From contig NZ_KQ948929.1 in NCBI RefSeq assembly GCF_001514235.1, positions 175,566 through 239,565 of the forward strand: a stretch of 64,000 nucleotides of DNA, written 5' to 3'. The notes beneath the pieces were generated by a model, which saw only the letters and a program-made list of their open reading frames with translations, ran no database searches and was not told the origin of the DNA. Shown one piece after another: positions 27,410 to 35,968 of the stretch (the stretch's first letter is position 1; each line of letters starts with the position of its first letter). A program made the position numbers and the translations under genes. This DNA is from Streptomyces caeruleatus. Lineage in GTDB: Bacteria > Actinomycetota > Actinomycetes > Streptomycetales > Streptomycetaceae.

Positions 27410-27766
27410 GTGGCCGATGACCTGTTCAAAGCCCTGGCCGACCCCACCCGCCGGACCATCCTCGACGAGCTGACGCAGAAATCCGGGCAGACACTGTTCG
27501 AGATCTGCTCGCGGCTGAGCATGAAGCATCGGCTCGGCATCTCGCGCCAGGCGGTCTCCCAGCACCTGGCCGTGCTGGAAGCCGCAGGGCTCGTCGAGAC
27601 CAGGCGGGAAGGCCGCTACAAGTTCCACGACCTGAACACGGCGCCGCTGCGGCAGATCGCGGAGCGATGGCTCGCAACCGAGGCTTCCGACCCGTCCGCC
27701 GTGTCCGCCCCGTCCGACACATCCGGCCCCTCCGATCCGTGCGACCCCGAGGAGAGCACCCCATGA
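27410..27766 (+). CDS. ArsR-family transcriptional regulator
   Basis: A 118-residue winged-helix repressor: VADDLFKALADPTRRTILDELTQ, then SRQAVSQHLAVLEAAGLVETRREGRYKFHDLN, quoted as helix-turn-helix RQAVSQHLAVLEAAGL and wing TRREGRYKFHDL. No metal-binding ELCVC motif is present, so it is of the non-metal subgroup often paired with glyoxalase-like genes. GTG at 27410 begins the domain; there is no good ribosome site because a palindrome lies directly upstream, so a leaderless transcript is possible. The tail after residue 85 is Pro/Ser/Asp-rich. Overlaps the VOC gene by ATGA. Confidence 0.85.
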   Translation: MADDLFKALADPTRRTILDELTQKSGQTLFEICSRLSMKHRLGISRQAVSQHLAVLEAAGLVETRREGRYKFHDLNTAPLRQIAERWLATEASDPSAVSAPSDTSGPSDPCDPEESTP

Positions 27767-28155
27767 GGATCCAACTGACCAGCGTCTTCGTCGATGACCA
27801 GGCCAAGGCCCTGCACTTCTACACCGAGGTTCTCGGCTTCGTGAAGAAGCACGACGTGCCCGTGGGCGAGAAGGACCGGTGGCTGACCGTCGTCTCGCCC
27901 GAGGAGCCGGGCGGCACCGAACTCCTCCTGGAGCCCATGGGCCACCCGGCGGCCAGGACCTACCGCGACGCGCTCACCGAGGACGGCATCCCGCTCGCCC
28001 AGTTCGCCGTCGACGACGTGAACGCGGAGTACGAGCGCCTGCGCGGCCTCGGCGTCCGCTTCACCCAGGAGCCCCTGGAGATGGGGCCCGTAACCACCGC
28101 CGTCTTCGACGACACCTGCGGCAACCTGATCCAGATCGCGACGCAGCCGCAGTAG
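27763..28155 (+). CDS. VOC/glyoxalase-like protein
   Basis: A 130-residue vicinal-oxygen-chelate protein with two beta-alpha-beta-beta-beta units: MRIQLTSVFVDDQAKALHFY at the start and FDDTCGNLIQI at the end. Family members are metal enzymes (glyoxalase, dioxygenase) or drug-binding resistance proteins. The ATG at 27763 overlaps the ArsR stop (ATGA), so the two are coupled. ArsR-VOC pairs of this kind are common in Streptomyces; the inducing ligand is not known. Confidence 0.85.
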   Translation: MRIQLTSVFVDDQAKALHFYTEVLGFVKKHDVPVGEKDRWLTVVSPEEPGGTELLLEPMGHPAARTYRDALTEDGIPLAQFAVDDVNAEYERLRGLGVRFTQEPLEMGPVTTAVFDDTCGNLIQIATQPQ

Positions 28156-28203
28156 CGGGGCGGCCAGCGCCGGCAGCCGACCCCTGCCCGACCCGGGCCC
28201 GGC

Positions 28204-29316
28204 TCACGCCACCTCAGCGGGACGGCTCCGCAGCGCCTGGTACACCGACCAGGCCACGGCCACCAGCGGTACGGCCACCACGGCTCCGATGGCCCCCGCC
28301 GCGACCGCGCCGCCGACGACCGCCAGTGCGACCACCACCGGGTGCAGCCGAACGGCCCAGCTCATCACGATGGGGTGCAGGAGGTGGCCCTCGATCTGTC
28401 CGATGACCACGACCAGGGCCACGACCAGCAGCGCGATCAGCGGTCCCTTCGTCGCCAGCGCGACGACGGCCGCGACGGCGAGGGCGATCGGCGAACCGAT
28501 CAACGGGATGAAGGCGGCCACGAACTCCAGCAGAGCGAGCGGCACGGCCAGGGGCACCCCGAGAGCGAACAGGGCGATGCCCACGAGGACCGCGTTGGTG
28601 CCCGCCACCAGCAGGATGCCGTGCGTGTAGCCGGTGAAGGTCCGCCAGGCGGCCGCGCCGCCGACCGTGCACCGTTGCCGCGCGGCGACGGGGAGCTGGT
28701 CGCACAGCCACTGCCACTGGCGGTCGCCGGAGTGCGTGAAGAAGACCGCGCAGAACAGGGCCAGAGCGAGCACGGTCAGCACCTCCACCAGTCGGCTCGC
28801 GCCGCTGAGTGCCGTACTGATGAGGGTGGAGCGGTGGCTCGACAGGAGCTTGCCGATCCGGGACTGGAGATCGTCGAAGGCGTCCGGTGGCAGTCGGAAC
28901 GGCGGCTCCTCCAGGCGATGCTCGATCCGGTCGATGCCCGCCACGAACTCCTTCTCCAGTCCACTGCGCTGCTCCGCCACGATCTCCCCGACCAGGGCGA
29001 GACCTCCGAGGACCAGGACGATGCCGCCGATGACCGCGGTGGCGACCGCGAGCGGCCGGGGCATGAACCGCGCCAGGAGTCCGGCCACGGGACGGAGCAC
29101 GGCCGTGATGACGAGTCCGAGGAACACGGCGACGGCGATCCGGTGAAACTCCCCGAGCACCGAGAAGACCACGCGGACCACGACGCCGACGGCGATGATC
29201 CGCCATGCGTACGCGGCGGCGGTCCGCAGCGCGTCCGGCACACGCGCCTCCCCGCCGCTGGAGCGTCCGAACGGCGAAGCGGGCGGATCGGAGGGCGGAT
29301 CGGGGGGCGTGGACAT
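28204..29316 (-). CDS. AI-2E family transporter
   Basis: A 370-residue polytopic membrane protein of the AI-2E/TqsA-PerM family. The N-terminal 35 residues are hydrophilic and Pro-rich; about eight spans follow. The family signature lies in the last third: IPLIGSPIAL, VVVIGQIEGHLLHPIVMSWAV and GAVVAVPLVAV. Family members have been linked to autoinducer-2 export or to Na+/H+ exchange. The start at 29316 (MSTPPDPPSD) is chosen as the upstream extension is not coding-like. Convergent with the VOC gene. Confidence 0.85.
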   Translation of the reverse strand: MSTPPDPPSDPPASPFGRSSGGEARVPDALRTAAAYAWRIIAVGVVVRVVFSVLGEFHRIAVAVFLGLVITAVLRPVAGLLARFMPRPLAVATAVIGGIVLVLGGLALVGEIVAEQRSGLEKEFVAGIDRIEHRLEEPPFRLPPDAFDDLQSRIGKLLSSHRSTLISTALSGASRLVEVLTVLALALFCAVFFTHSGDRQWQWLCDQLPVAARQRCTVGGAAAWRTFTGYTHGILLVAGTNAVLVGIALFALGVPLAVPLALLEFVAAFIPLIGSPIALAVAAVVALATKGPLIALLVVALVVVIGQIEGHLLHPIVMSWAVRLHPVVVALAVVGGAVAAGAIGAVVAVPLVAVAWSVYQALRSRPAEVA

Positions 29317-29446
29317 CTCATGCCGGTACCACGCCCCGGCCGTCGGGCCACGCGGCCGGCCTGCAATTCCCCCGAAGGCCGGTGCTGACCGGGCCAATCC
29401 GAGCCGTCGGTCCGTCCACCTGCCGACCCGGGGCCGACAGGTGGGG

Positions 29447-30541
29447 TCAGGGCACGGTGCTTCGGACGCTGATCAGGTCGGTGACCGCCCGGATGCCGCC
29501 GTCGGCGAGGGCGGCGCGTTGGCGTTCGGCGCCGGTCCCGTTGCGCAGGAGGCGGTCCGTCAGAGCCGTCACCTGCCGGGTGTCGTCGGATGCTTCGAGT
29601 GCGGGGGCGATGTGGCACAGGAGTTGGTGCAGCACGTCGCCGGCGCACTGGGACGCCCCGCCGGGGTCGACCAGGGTGGCGCCGAGTCCGTGGCGGGCGG
29701 CGTGCCACATGGCGGCCCGCAGCAGTTCGGGTTCGTGGTCGGGCACGGGGGCCCCGGAGGCCGTTTCCGCCAGGGCGGTCTTCACCAGGCCCCGGATGAC
29801 CCCGGCGAGCATGACCGCTTCGTCCGGGCTCAACTGGACGTCCGAGCACCGCACCTCGATGGTGGGATAGCGGTTCGACAGCCGGGCCTGCCAGTACACC
29901 TGGCCGATGTCGGCGAGCAGGCCGGCGTCCAGCAGTCGCTCGATACGCCGGTCGTAGTCCGCGGCGTCCTGGAAGAGCGGGGGCATCCCGCTGACCGGCC
30001 AGCGGCCGAAGATGACCGTGCGCCAGCTCGCGAAGCCGGTGTCCTGGCCGTCCCACAGGGGGGAGTTCGCGGACATGGCGGTCAGGGCGGGCAGCCAGGC
30101 CCGGATGCGGTTCAGGACCTGCACGCCTTCCTCGCGGGCGGGCACGGCGACGTGCACGTGCATGCCGTTGACCAGCTGCTCCGCCACCAGTTGGGGCGCC
30201 TTCGTGACCATGGCCCGATAGCGTGCCTCGTCGGTGACGGCCACGGGACGGCCGCGGCGCAGGGGCGACGCCCCGCAGGCCGCGATCCGGCAGCCGTGCT
30301 CCTCGGCGGCCACGGCGACGGCCTGCCGCAGACGCAGCAGATGTCCGCCGGCCTCCTCCAGCGTCTCGCACACCGGGGTGGCCACCTCGACCTGAGCCTG
30401 GAGCAGTTCGTGCTGCACCTCCCGGTCCGCCGCGAGGCGCCCGAGCCCCGCCGCTTCCCGCACCTCGTCCCCCCGGGGTACCGGCAGACCCGTGTCCGGG
30501 TCGAGCAGCAGGTACTCCTCTTCCACGCCGATCGTCGTCAT
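29447..30541 (-). CDS. YbdK-type carboxylate-amine ligase (glutamate-cysteine ligase 2 family)
   Basis: A 364-residue member of the YbdK glutamate-cysteine-ligase-like family. The hallmark N-terminus MTTIGVEEEYLLLDPDTG is present, as are GMHVHVAV and SNRYPTIEVRCSD. Such enzymes make an ATP-dependent amide bond between a carboxylate (often glutamate) and an amine; the true substrate in Streptomyces is mostly unknown. The start at 30541 is supported by AAAGGGCGG seven bases upstream. Neighbours (AI-2E transporter, SDR) give no firm pathway. Confidence 0.85.
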   Translation of the reverse strand: MTTIGVEEEYLLLDPDTGLPVPRGDEVREAAGLGRLAADREVQHELLQAQVEVATPVCETLEEAGGHLLRLRQAVAVAAEEHGCRIAACGASPLRRGRPVAVTDEARYRAMVTKAPQLVAEQLVNGMHVHVAVPAREEGVQVLNRIRAWLPALTAMSANSPLWDGQDTGFASWRTVIFGRWPVSGMPPLFQDAADYDRRIERLLDAGLLADIGQVYWQARLSNRYPTIEVRCSDVQLSPDEAVMLAGVIRGLVKTALAETASGAPVPDHEPELLRAAMWHAARHGLGATLVDPGGASQCAGDVLHQLLCHIAPALEASDDTRQVTALTDRLLRNGTGAERQRAALADGGIRAVTDLISVRSTVP

Positions 30542-30650
30542 CGACCGCCCTTTGTTTCCGCCCGTCCTCCGCCGGGACGATCCCGACCCCGAGTGCCGCG
30601 GCCGCGGAAAGACAAACCATGCGACAGTCGCTCCTGCCATGACCGGCCGG

Positions 30651-31445
30651 TCACGGCAGGATGGAGTCGACGTACCCTCCGTCCACGCGCAGTGCGCCGC
30701 CGGTCGTGGCCGAGGCCTGGTCGGAGCTGAGGTAGACCACCATGTTGGCGATCTCCTGCGGTTCGATCAGCCGTTGCAGCAGGCTCTGGGGGCGGTGCTC
30801 ACGCATGAAGACGCGCTGGGCCTCGTCCCAGGGCAGGTCGCGGTCCACCAGTTCACGGACGAAGTCCTCCACGCCGCCGGTGTGGGTGGGCCCGGCGATG
30901 ACGGAGTTCACCGTCACGCCCGTGCCGGCCGCCTGCTTGGCGAAGCCCCGGCTCACCGCGAGCAGCGCTGTCTTGGACATGCCGTAGTGGATCATCTCGG
31001 CCGGGGTGACGAGCGCCGAGTCGCTGGCGATGTACTGCACCCGGCCCCAGCCGCGTTCGGTCATGCCCGGCAGGAACAGCCGGGTCAGACGTACGGCCGA
31101 CAGCACGTTCACCTCGAAGTAGCGCCGCCACTCCTCATCGCTGATCTCCAGGGGGTCGGCGGCGCCGAAGACCCCGAGGTTGTTGACGAGGACGTCCACG
31201 TCCGGCAGCGTCTCGGCCACCCTGTCCGCGCCTTCCTGCGTGGTCACGTCCGCCGGCACCGGCACCCAGGCCGCTCCGGGCACCTCCTGCGCCAGCTCCG
31301 CGACGCCGCGCTCCACCCGCTCCGGACTACGGCCGTTGACGCCCACCCGGGCCCCGGCACGGGCCAGCCCGGCGGCTATCGCCGCGCCGATGCCCTGGGT
31401 GGAACCGGTGACGAGGGCGGTACGGCCCTTGAGATCGATCTGCAT
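30651..31445 (-). CDS. SDR family oxidoreductase
   Basis: A 264-residue classical SDR: TGSTQGIGAA for NAD(P) binding, NNLGVFGAAD, catalytic Ser in ASDSAL, YGMSK with Tyr and Lys, and a C-terminal TTGGALRVDGGYVDS. The sequence resembles 3-oxoacyl-ACP reductase-like enzymes of broad range. The start at 31445 (MQIDLKGRTALVTG) fits the family. It lies upstream of the YbdK-type ligase on the same strand, about 110 bases away. Substrate unknown. Confidence 0.88.
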   Translation of the reverse strand: MQIDLKGRTALVTGSTQGIGAAIAAGLARAGARVGVNGRSPERVERGVAELAQEVPGAAWVPVPADVTTQEGADRVAETLPDVDVLVNNLGVFGAADPLEISDEEWRRYFEVNVLSAVRLTRLFLPGMTERGWGRVQYIASDSALVTPAEMIHYGMSKTALLAVSRGFAKQAAGTGVTVNSVIAGPTHTGGVEDFVRELVDRDLPWDEAQRVFMREHRPQSLLQRLIEPQEIANMVVYLSSDQASATTGGALRVDGGYVDSILP

Positions 31446-31520
31446 GCCGCCCGGGTACCCAGGGATTCCGTTGCACACGCTCATTACGCGCCTTCGCGCT
31501 GATTGAACGTGCGCAACGAT

Positions 31521-31545
31521 GGGGCGGTCCGCGTAGGGCCGCCCC
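31521..31545 (-). terminator. Terminator after the exported beta-hairpin protein
   Basis: ggggcggtcc (31521-31530), five-base loop, gggccgcccc (31536-31545): 10-base arms with one mismatch, 24 bases beyond the stop of the minus-strand gene. Confidence 0.5.
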
Positions 31546-31568
31546 CTGCCCGTCCCGACCGGGCCGGA

Positions 31569-32243
31569 TCAGCCGCCGCGGGTGAAGACGCTGTCCTGGT
31601 TGGCGCCGCTGGAGCAGAGCTTCTTCTCGTCGGCCGTCATCTTGCGGGACTTGACCACGACCGCGTTGCGCTTGCCGTCGGTGCCGTTCGGGGCGGGGCC
31701 GGTGACCACGTCGGGCACGAACCAGTAGTAGTGGCCCCACTTGGGGTCGTCGTAGTGGGTCTGCCAGGTGCCGGATATCCGCTGCATGACCTGGGCACGG
31801 GAGATCCAGCCCACTTCCCCGGGCCGCACGGTCAGGGTGAAGGTGCTGGTCTCGGTGCGCGAGCTCTGCCAGGTGTAGTTGTACGTCGCGGTCACGCTGG
31901 CGGTGATGATGCCCTCGATGCCGCCGCCGACGGTGACGGAGCCGCCCACCGAGTGGGAGGAGCCCACGGTGTCGGCCCAGGCCATCGACTGGGAGGCGGG
32001 CGAGGCCGTGCAGTTGTAGAGCAGTTCGGAGACCTGGCGGGGCTCGCCGAGGTAGGCCTGGCCGATTTCCGGGGAGTTGAAGCTGCACTTGCCCTGCCCG
32101 GAAGCGCAGTCGGCCATGATCTGCTCCGCGGTGGGCTGGTCGTCGGCCACCGCGGGCACGGCGGCCACCGCGATCGTCCCGAGTGCGGACGCCGTCAACG
32201 CCAGCGTGCGGCCGCCGTACCGCAGTGCGCGGCTCATCGTCAT
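31569..32243 (-). CDS. Exported protein with possible aerolysin-type hairpin
   Basis: A 224-residue exported protein with a Sec signal (about 1-34, ending VPAVADDQ). I recognise no named family. Residues about 90-150 show a long alternating Ser/Thr and Val/Ile stretch with a central glycine-rich turn (SVGGSVTVGGGIEGIITASV, then TATYNYTWQSSRTETSTFTL), followed by VRPGEVGWI. That order (strand, hydrophobic loop, strand, then a hydrophobic clamp) is how aerolysin/ETX-MTX2 pore formers look. Four Cys could form two disulphides. GAGAGG lies eight bases before the ATG. The promoter should lie in the AT-rich region upstream. The pore-former reading is a hypothesis. Confidence 0.6.
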   Translation of the reverse strand: MTMSRALRYGGRTLALTASALGTIAVAAVPAVADDQPTAEQIMADCASGQGKCSFNSPEIGQAYLGEPRQVSELLYNCTASPASQSMAWADTVGSSHSVGGSVTVGGGIEGIITASVTATYNYTWQSSRTETSTFTLTVRPGEVGWISRAQVMQRISGTWQTHYDDPKWGHYYWFVPDVVTGPAPNGTDGKRNAVVVKSRKMTADEKKLCSSGANQDSVFTRGG

Positions 32244-32421
32244 CGTTGTTGCCTCTCACGTACGTGGGGGGTTCGGCGACCGCGCGTGCCTCTGTTACGG
32301 AAGGGGCCGCAGTCGCCTTGTGATGCCCACGAGGCTCACGTAATCGACGACGGAGCTACACCAAGAGCTCGCAAAGTTGTATTTGATTTTCAAAAATGAT
32401 GCACGCTCAATTTCCTTGCTG

Positions 32422-33478
32422 CTAAGGCGACTTCGGAACGACGGAGAGGGCGAGGACGGCACGGTCGTCGTCGGACTGCGCCTACGAGCGCACCGTTCGC
32501 CGAGCCGCTCCTGGACCGGGTAGAAGACCCCGTCGGCGTCGCGCGCCTCGCTCACCCCGTCGGTGTGGAGGACGAGCACTTCCGAAGGCCGGAGCGGGTG
32601 CGCCGTCGTGTCGGCCCCGTCGCCGCCCGCCGCCAGTCCGCCGAGGCCCAGGGGCAGTCCGGGCGCGGTGACCAGTCGTCGGGCGCCCTGTGGGCCGACC
32701 ACCAGGGGCGCGGGATGGCCGCGGTCGACGATCCGTACCTCGCCGCCGTCCGGCGGGAACTCCAGCACGAGTGCGGTGACGAAGAGCTCGGGGTCGCCGT
32801 CGTCGCCGGCCGGGCTGTTGCGCGCGATGCTGAGCTCCAGCCGCTCGGCCAGTCTGCTGAGGCTCTGCCACTCGTGGGCGGAGACGCGGAAGCTGCCCAG
32901 CACCGCCGCGACCGTCTGGACCGCGTCCAGTCCCTTGCGCGGACGTCGCCGATGATCGCCCGCACCCCGAAGGGCGTCTCGCACATGTCGTACAGATCCC
33001 CGCCGACGAGCGTGCCGCCCTCCCCCGCCTCGTAGAACCCTGCGGCGCGCACGGGGCCGAGCCTGCGGGGTACGGGGCGCAGGAGGGTCCGTTGCATGGC
33101 CTCCGCGACCGAGTTGGCCCGGATCAGGTGCTGCCGGGTCCGCTCCCGCTGCCGGGCCAGGGCGACGCTGGCGAGGCCGATGAGGGCCGTGGCGATGTAG
33201 ACGGCGACATGGTGCTGCTCCTCGAAGTGGCCGGGGCGCCGGGCGGCCATCCACAGCTGGAGTCCCAGGCACACGACGGCCGACATGGCGGTGCCGCGCG
33301 GCCCACGTGTCGCCGCGGCCAGCGGCGGTACCGCGATGAGCATGAAGCTGACCGGTTCACGGCCCCTGACGATCACCTCGGCGAGTACGTCGACGAGCAC
33401 CGCGACCAAGGGCAGCCACCAGACCCATCCTCGCGCGGAGGGGGGCCGCAGTTCGGGGCGGAGGTTCGGCCCGGTCAT
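32422..33478 (-). pseudogene. Broken PP2C/SpoIIE-type phosphatase
   Basis: A membrane-anchored SpoIIE-type Ser/Thr phosphatase gene, read from 33478. It has four or so spans (about residues 18-110) and then GGDLYDMCETPFGVRAIIGDV of the catalytic domain. At about 32938 one base is missing: the frame changes from GDVRA to KGLDAVQTVAAVLGSFR, which is the expected continuation. The second frame holds LVLHTDGVSEARD but near 32485 leaves the expected path; the true family ending (DDDRAVLALSVV) appears in another frame with a stop at 32422-32424. So there are two lesions. In anti-sigma pathways such enzymes dephosphorylate antagonists; this copy is probably inactive unless the sequence is wrong. Confidence 0.75.
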
Positions 33479-33494
33479 GGCGTGGCCCGGCTGG

Positions 33495-34913
33495 TCACGG
33501 CAGGCGCCCGTCGTGCGGCGCCCGTGAGCCGAGCGGCGGGACCTTGCCGAGGGCCACGAGACGGTGGCGTACGGCCATGACGACGACGGACGCCGCCAGG
33601 ATCACCGCGCCGCCGAAGCGGAGGACGGCGTCGTACGCGGCCTCCGGTGACCGCTCCGGCGTCATCGCCGTGATCGCGGCCGCGGCACCCGCGAGCGCCA
33701 CCCCGCCCAGCGTGACGAGGAACGTCAGGAGCACGCCGGAGGCCTCCCCGGCCCGTTCCGGCGCCACGACCTGCTGGGTGGCGACGCTGGCGAAGGTCCA
33801 GCCGAGGCCGAGCCCCAGTCCGCACCAGGCGAACACGGGAACGTACAGCCACCAGGCCGTGACATGGCTGAGCGCGATCATGCCCGTGCCGGCGACCGCG
33901 CCCGCCAGCGCCATGACCACGGTCGGTCGCAGGTGCGGGGACAGTCTGGCGCCGAGCGGCCCGCTGAGCGCGACGAGCACGGCGGGCGCCAGGAAGACCA
34001 CTCCCGCGGTGAGCGGTGACAGCCCGCGCACCTGCTGGAGATAGAGCGTGGAGACGAAGACGGTGACGGCGTAGCCCATGTTGGTGACGGTTCCCGCGCC
34101 TGTCACCAGGACGTAGGGCGTGTTGCGGAAGAGCCGCAGGTCGATGAGCGGATGCCGGGCGCGTCGCTCCCGCCGTACGAAGAGCACGCCGGCCGTGGCG
34201 GCGAACGCCAGCAGGGTGAGCGTACGGGCGTGGTCCCAGCCCCAGGCGCTGCCGCGCTCCACGGCCAGGGTGAGCGCGGCGAGGGAGCAGACGACGGTCA
34301 GGCAGCCGGTCAGGTCGAGCTGGCGGGGAGCTGTGGGGTCACGGGAGTCGGGGACGTACGCGTACGCCACGGTCAGCGCCAGCAGGGTCAACGGCGCGAG
34401 GAGCCAGAAGATCCAGCGCCAGCCGGGTCCCTCGGTGAAGCCGCCGCCGACGAACGGGCCGAGGGCCGTGCCGACGTTGGCGATGCCGAACGCCGCCCCC
34501 AGGGCACGTGCCCGGGTCGTGTCCGGGAAGGCGTTGCTGATCACGGAGACCGACACCGGGAAGACGAAGCCCGCTCCGACGCCCTGCACGATCCGTGCCC
34601 CGACCAGGGTCCAGAGCCCCGGCGCGAGCGCGCAGCCCACCGACCCGGCGGCGAACAGCGCCATCCCGGCGAGCAGGGCGCCCCTGCGTCCGAAGACGTC
34701 GCCCACGCGTCCGCCCACGATGAAGCAGCAGCCGATGGCGAGCATGTACGCGGACAGCGTCCACTGGGCGGCCGAGGCGGTGACACCGTATTCGTCGGCG
34801 ATTCCGGGGACGGCCAGGTTCAGGGCGAAGAAGTCCAGCTGGATGCAGAACAGGGCGACCGCCACCGCGATGAAGGCTCCCGTCCGCGTGGCCGGCGAAG
34901 ACTCGGCGCGCAT
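33495..34913 (-). CDS. MFS drug exporter (DHA2/EmrB-QacA-like)
   Basis: A 472-residue major facilitator protein with about 13-14 spans. It has the DHA2-type start FCIQLDFFALNLAVPGIADEY (motif D1-like), the motif A region GGRVGDVFGRRGALLAG, and motif C-like GPFVGGGFTEGPGWRWIF, here as GLGPFVGGG-type and WRWIFWLLAP. It would export drugs or metabolites using the proton gradient. The start at 34913 is chosen because GAGAGGAA lies seven bases upstream; the longer frame reads through a tandem repeat and is unlikely. No regulator gene is adjacent. Confidence 0.87.
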   Translation of the reverse strand: MRAESSPATRTGAFIAVAVALFCIQLDFFALNLAVPGIADEYGVTASAAQWTLSAYMLAIGCCFIVGGRVGDVFGRRGALLAGMALFAAGSVGCALAPGLWTLVGARIVQGVGAGFVFPVSVSVISNAFPDTTRARALGAAFGIANVGTALGPFVGGGFTEGPGWRWIFWLLAPLTLLALTVAYAYVPDSRDPTAPRQLDLTGCLTVVCSLAALTLAVERGSAWGWDHARTLTLLAFAATAGVLFVRRERRARHPLIDLRLFRNTPYVLVTGAGTVTNMGYAVTVFVSTLYLQQVRGLSPLTAGVVFLAPAVLVALSGPLGARLSPHLRPTVVMALAGAVAGTGMIALSHVTAWWLYVPVFAWCGLGLGLGWTFASVATQQVVAPERAGEASGVLLTFLVTLGGVALAGAAAAITAMTPERSPEAAYDAVLRFGGAVILAASVVVMAVRHRLVALGKVPPLGSRAPHDGRLP

Positions 34914-34956
34914 GAGCACGTTCCTCTCGGCCGGCGCCCGCCGTGGCGTCGTGACG

Positions 34957-35008
34957 GTGTCGCGGTGTCGCGGTGTCGCGGTGTCGCGGTGGTCGCGGTG
35001 GTCGCGGT
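34957..35008. repeat. Tandem 8-9 bp repeats upstream of the MFS gene
   Basis: gtgtcgcg-type units in four copies, followed by two gtggtcgcg units. They lie 44-95 bases upstream of the MFS start, in its leader or promoter region. Slippage here could change promoter spacing. Confidence 0.8.
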
Positions 35009-35213
35009 CTGGGTTCGGTGGCGTCGTGGGCGGGCTGGACATGCCATCCGTGGCCCATTGTCGGCCGAGGCGGTGGGGGCCGCAGCCCGACGGTCCCGCG
35101 GCGCGGCGGGCGGCAGACAGTCAGGGGGTGTGGCGGGAACCCGGACCGTTCAAGGCTCGTGGCCGGTGAAAACTCCGTGCCGCGTCCGCTCGCGCTGAAG
35201 CAGAATCGGCCCC

Positions 35214-35831
35214 ATGGCGGACATGGGAGCGTTCCGGGACGCGGTCACCAGGTGGGCGGCGGGCAGCTCCGGCGGGCCGGCCACCGAGTTGGCCGAGCGG
35301 CTGCGCGTGCGCACCGCGGTGCTGCTGGAAGGGCCGAGCGACCTCGCGGCCGTGGAGGCGCTGGCCGCCCGCCGCGGCCGGGACCTTCCCGCCGAGGGGA
35401 TCTGCGCCCTGCCCATGGGCGGAGCCATGAGCGTCGGCCGCTACGCCGGCCTGCTCGGGCCGCCCGGGCTGGGGCTGCGCCTTGCCGGACTGTGCGACGA
35501 GCGCGAACAGCCCTTCTACGACCGCGGTCTCGAACGGGCCCGTGCGCCCCGCCAAGGGGTCTTCGTGTGTGTGACGGACCTGGAGGACGAACTCATCCGC
35601 GCGTTGGGCGTGCCACGGGTCGAGAGGATCGTCCAGGCCGAGGGCGACCTCCAGGCCTGGCGGATCTTCGAACGCCAACCCGCGCAGCAGGGCCGGTCCC
35701 CGCAACAGCAGATGCGGCGCTTCCTCGGCACGAAGCGAGGCCGCAAGATCCGCTACGGCCGTCTCCTCGTCGAGGCCCTCGAACCGGGGCAGGTGCCCGC
35801 TCCCCTCGACCGTCTGCTGGCGAGCCTGTGA
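35214..35831 (+). CDS. Stand-alone OLD-type TOPRIM protein
   Basis: A 205-residue protein with a TOPRIM pattern of the OLD nuclease type: TAVLLEGPSDLAAVEALA carries the conserved Glu, LAGLCDERE and FVCVTDLEDELI carry the acidic metal-binding residues. OLD proteins usually have an ATPase domain in front; here there is none, and no ATPase gene is adjacent. It may be a small nuclease or a nucleotidyl-transferase-like enzyme acting with partners elsewhere. The ribosome site is weak; ATG 35214 or ATG 35223 may be used. Monocistronic. Confidence 0.75.
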   Translation: MADMGAFRDAVTRWAAGSSGGPATELAERLRVRTAVLLEGPSDLAAVEALAARRGRDLPAEGICALPMGGAMSVGRYAGLLGPPGLGLRLAGLCDEREQPFYDRGLERARAPRQGVFVCVTDLEDELIRALGVPRVERIVQAEGDLQAWRIFERQPAQQGRSPQQQMRRFLGTKRGRKIRYGRLLVEALEPGQVPAPLDRLLASL

Positions 35832-35968
35832 CCACATCTCGGGCACGCGGCGGCTGCTGACGGATCGTCCGCCCGGGCGGCAACCGTGACCATCCGGCAC
35901 CAATGTCCGCGGTGCACACCGGCAAGGCATCTCGACTAGCCGACCCGAAACTGGCACCGTAAATCGGC

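Noticed and set aside
34914..35042. N-terminal extension of the MFS exporter to 35042
   Set aside because: It reads through a tandem repeat (His/Arg/Asp/Thr-rich) and a good ribosome site precedes 34913.
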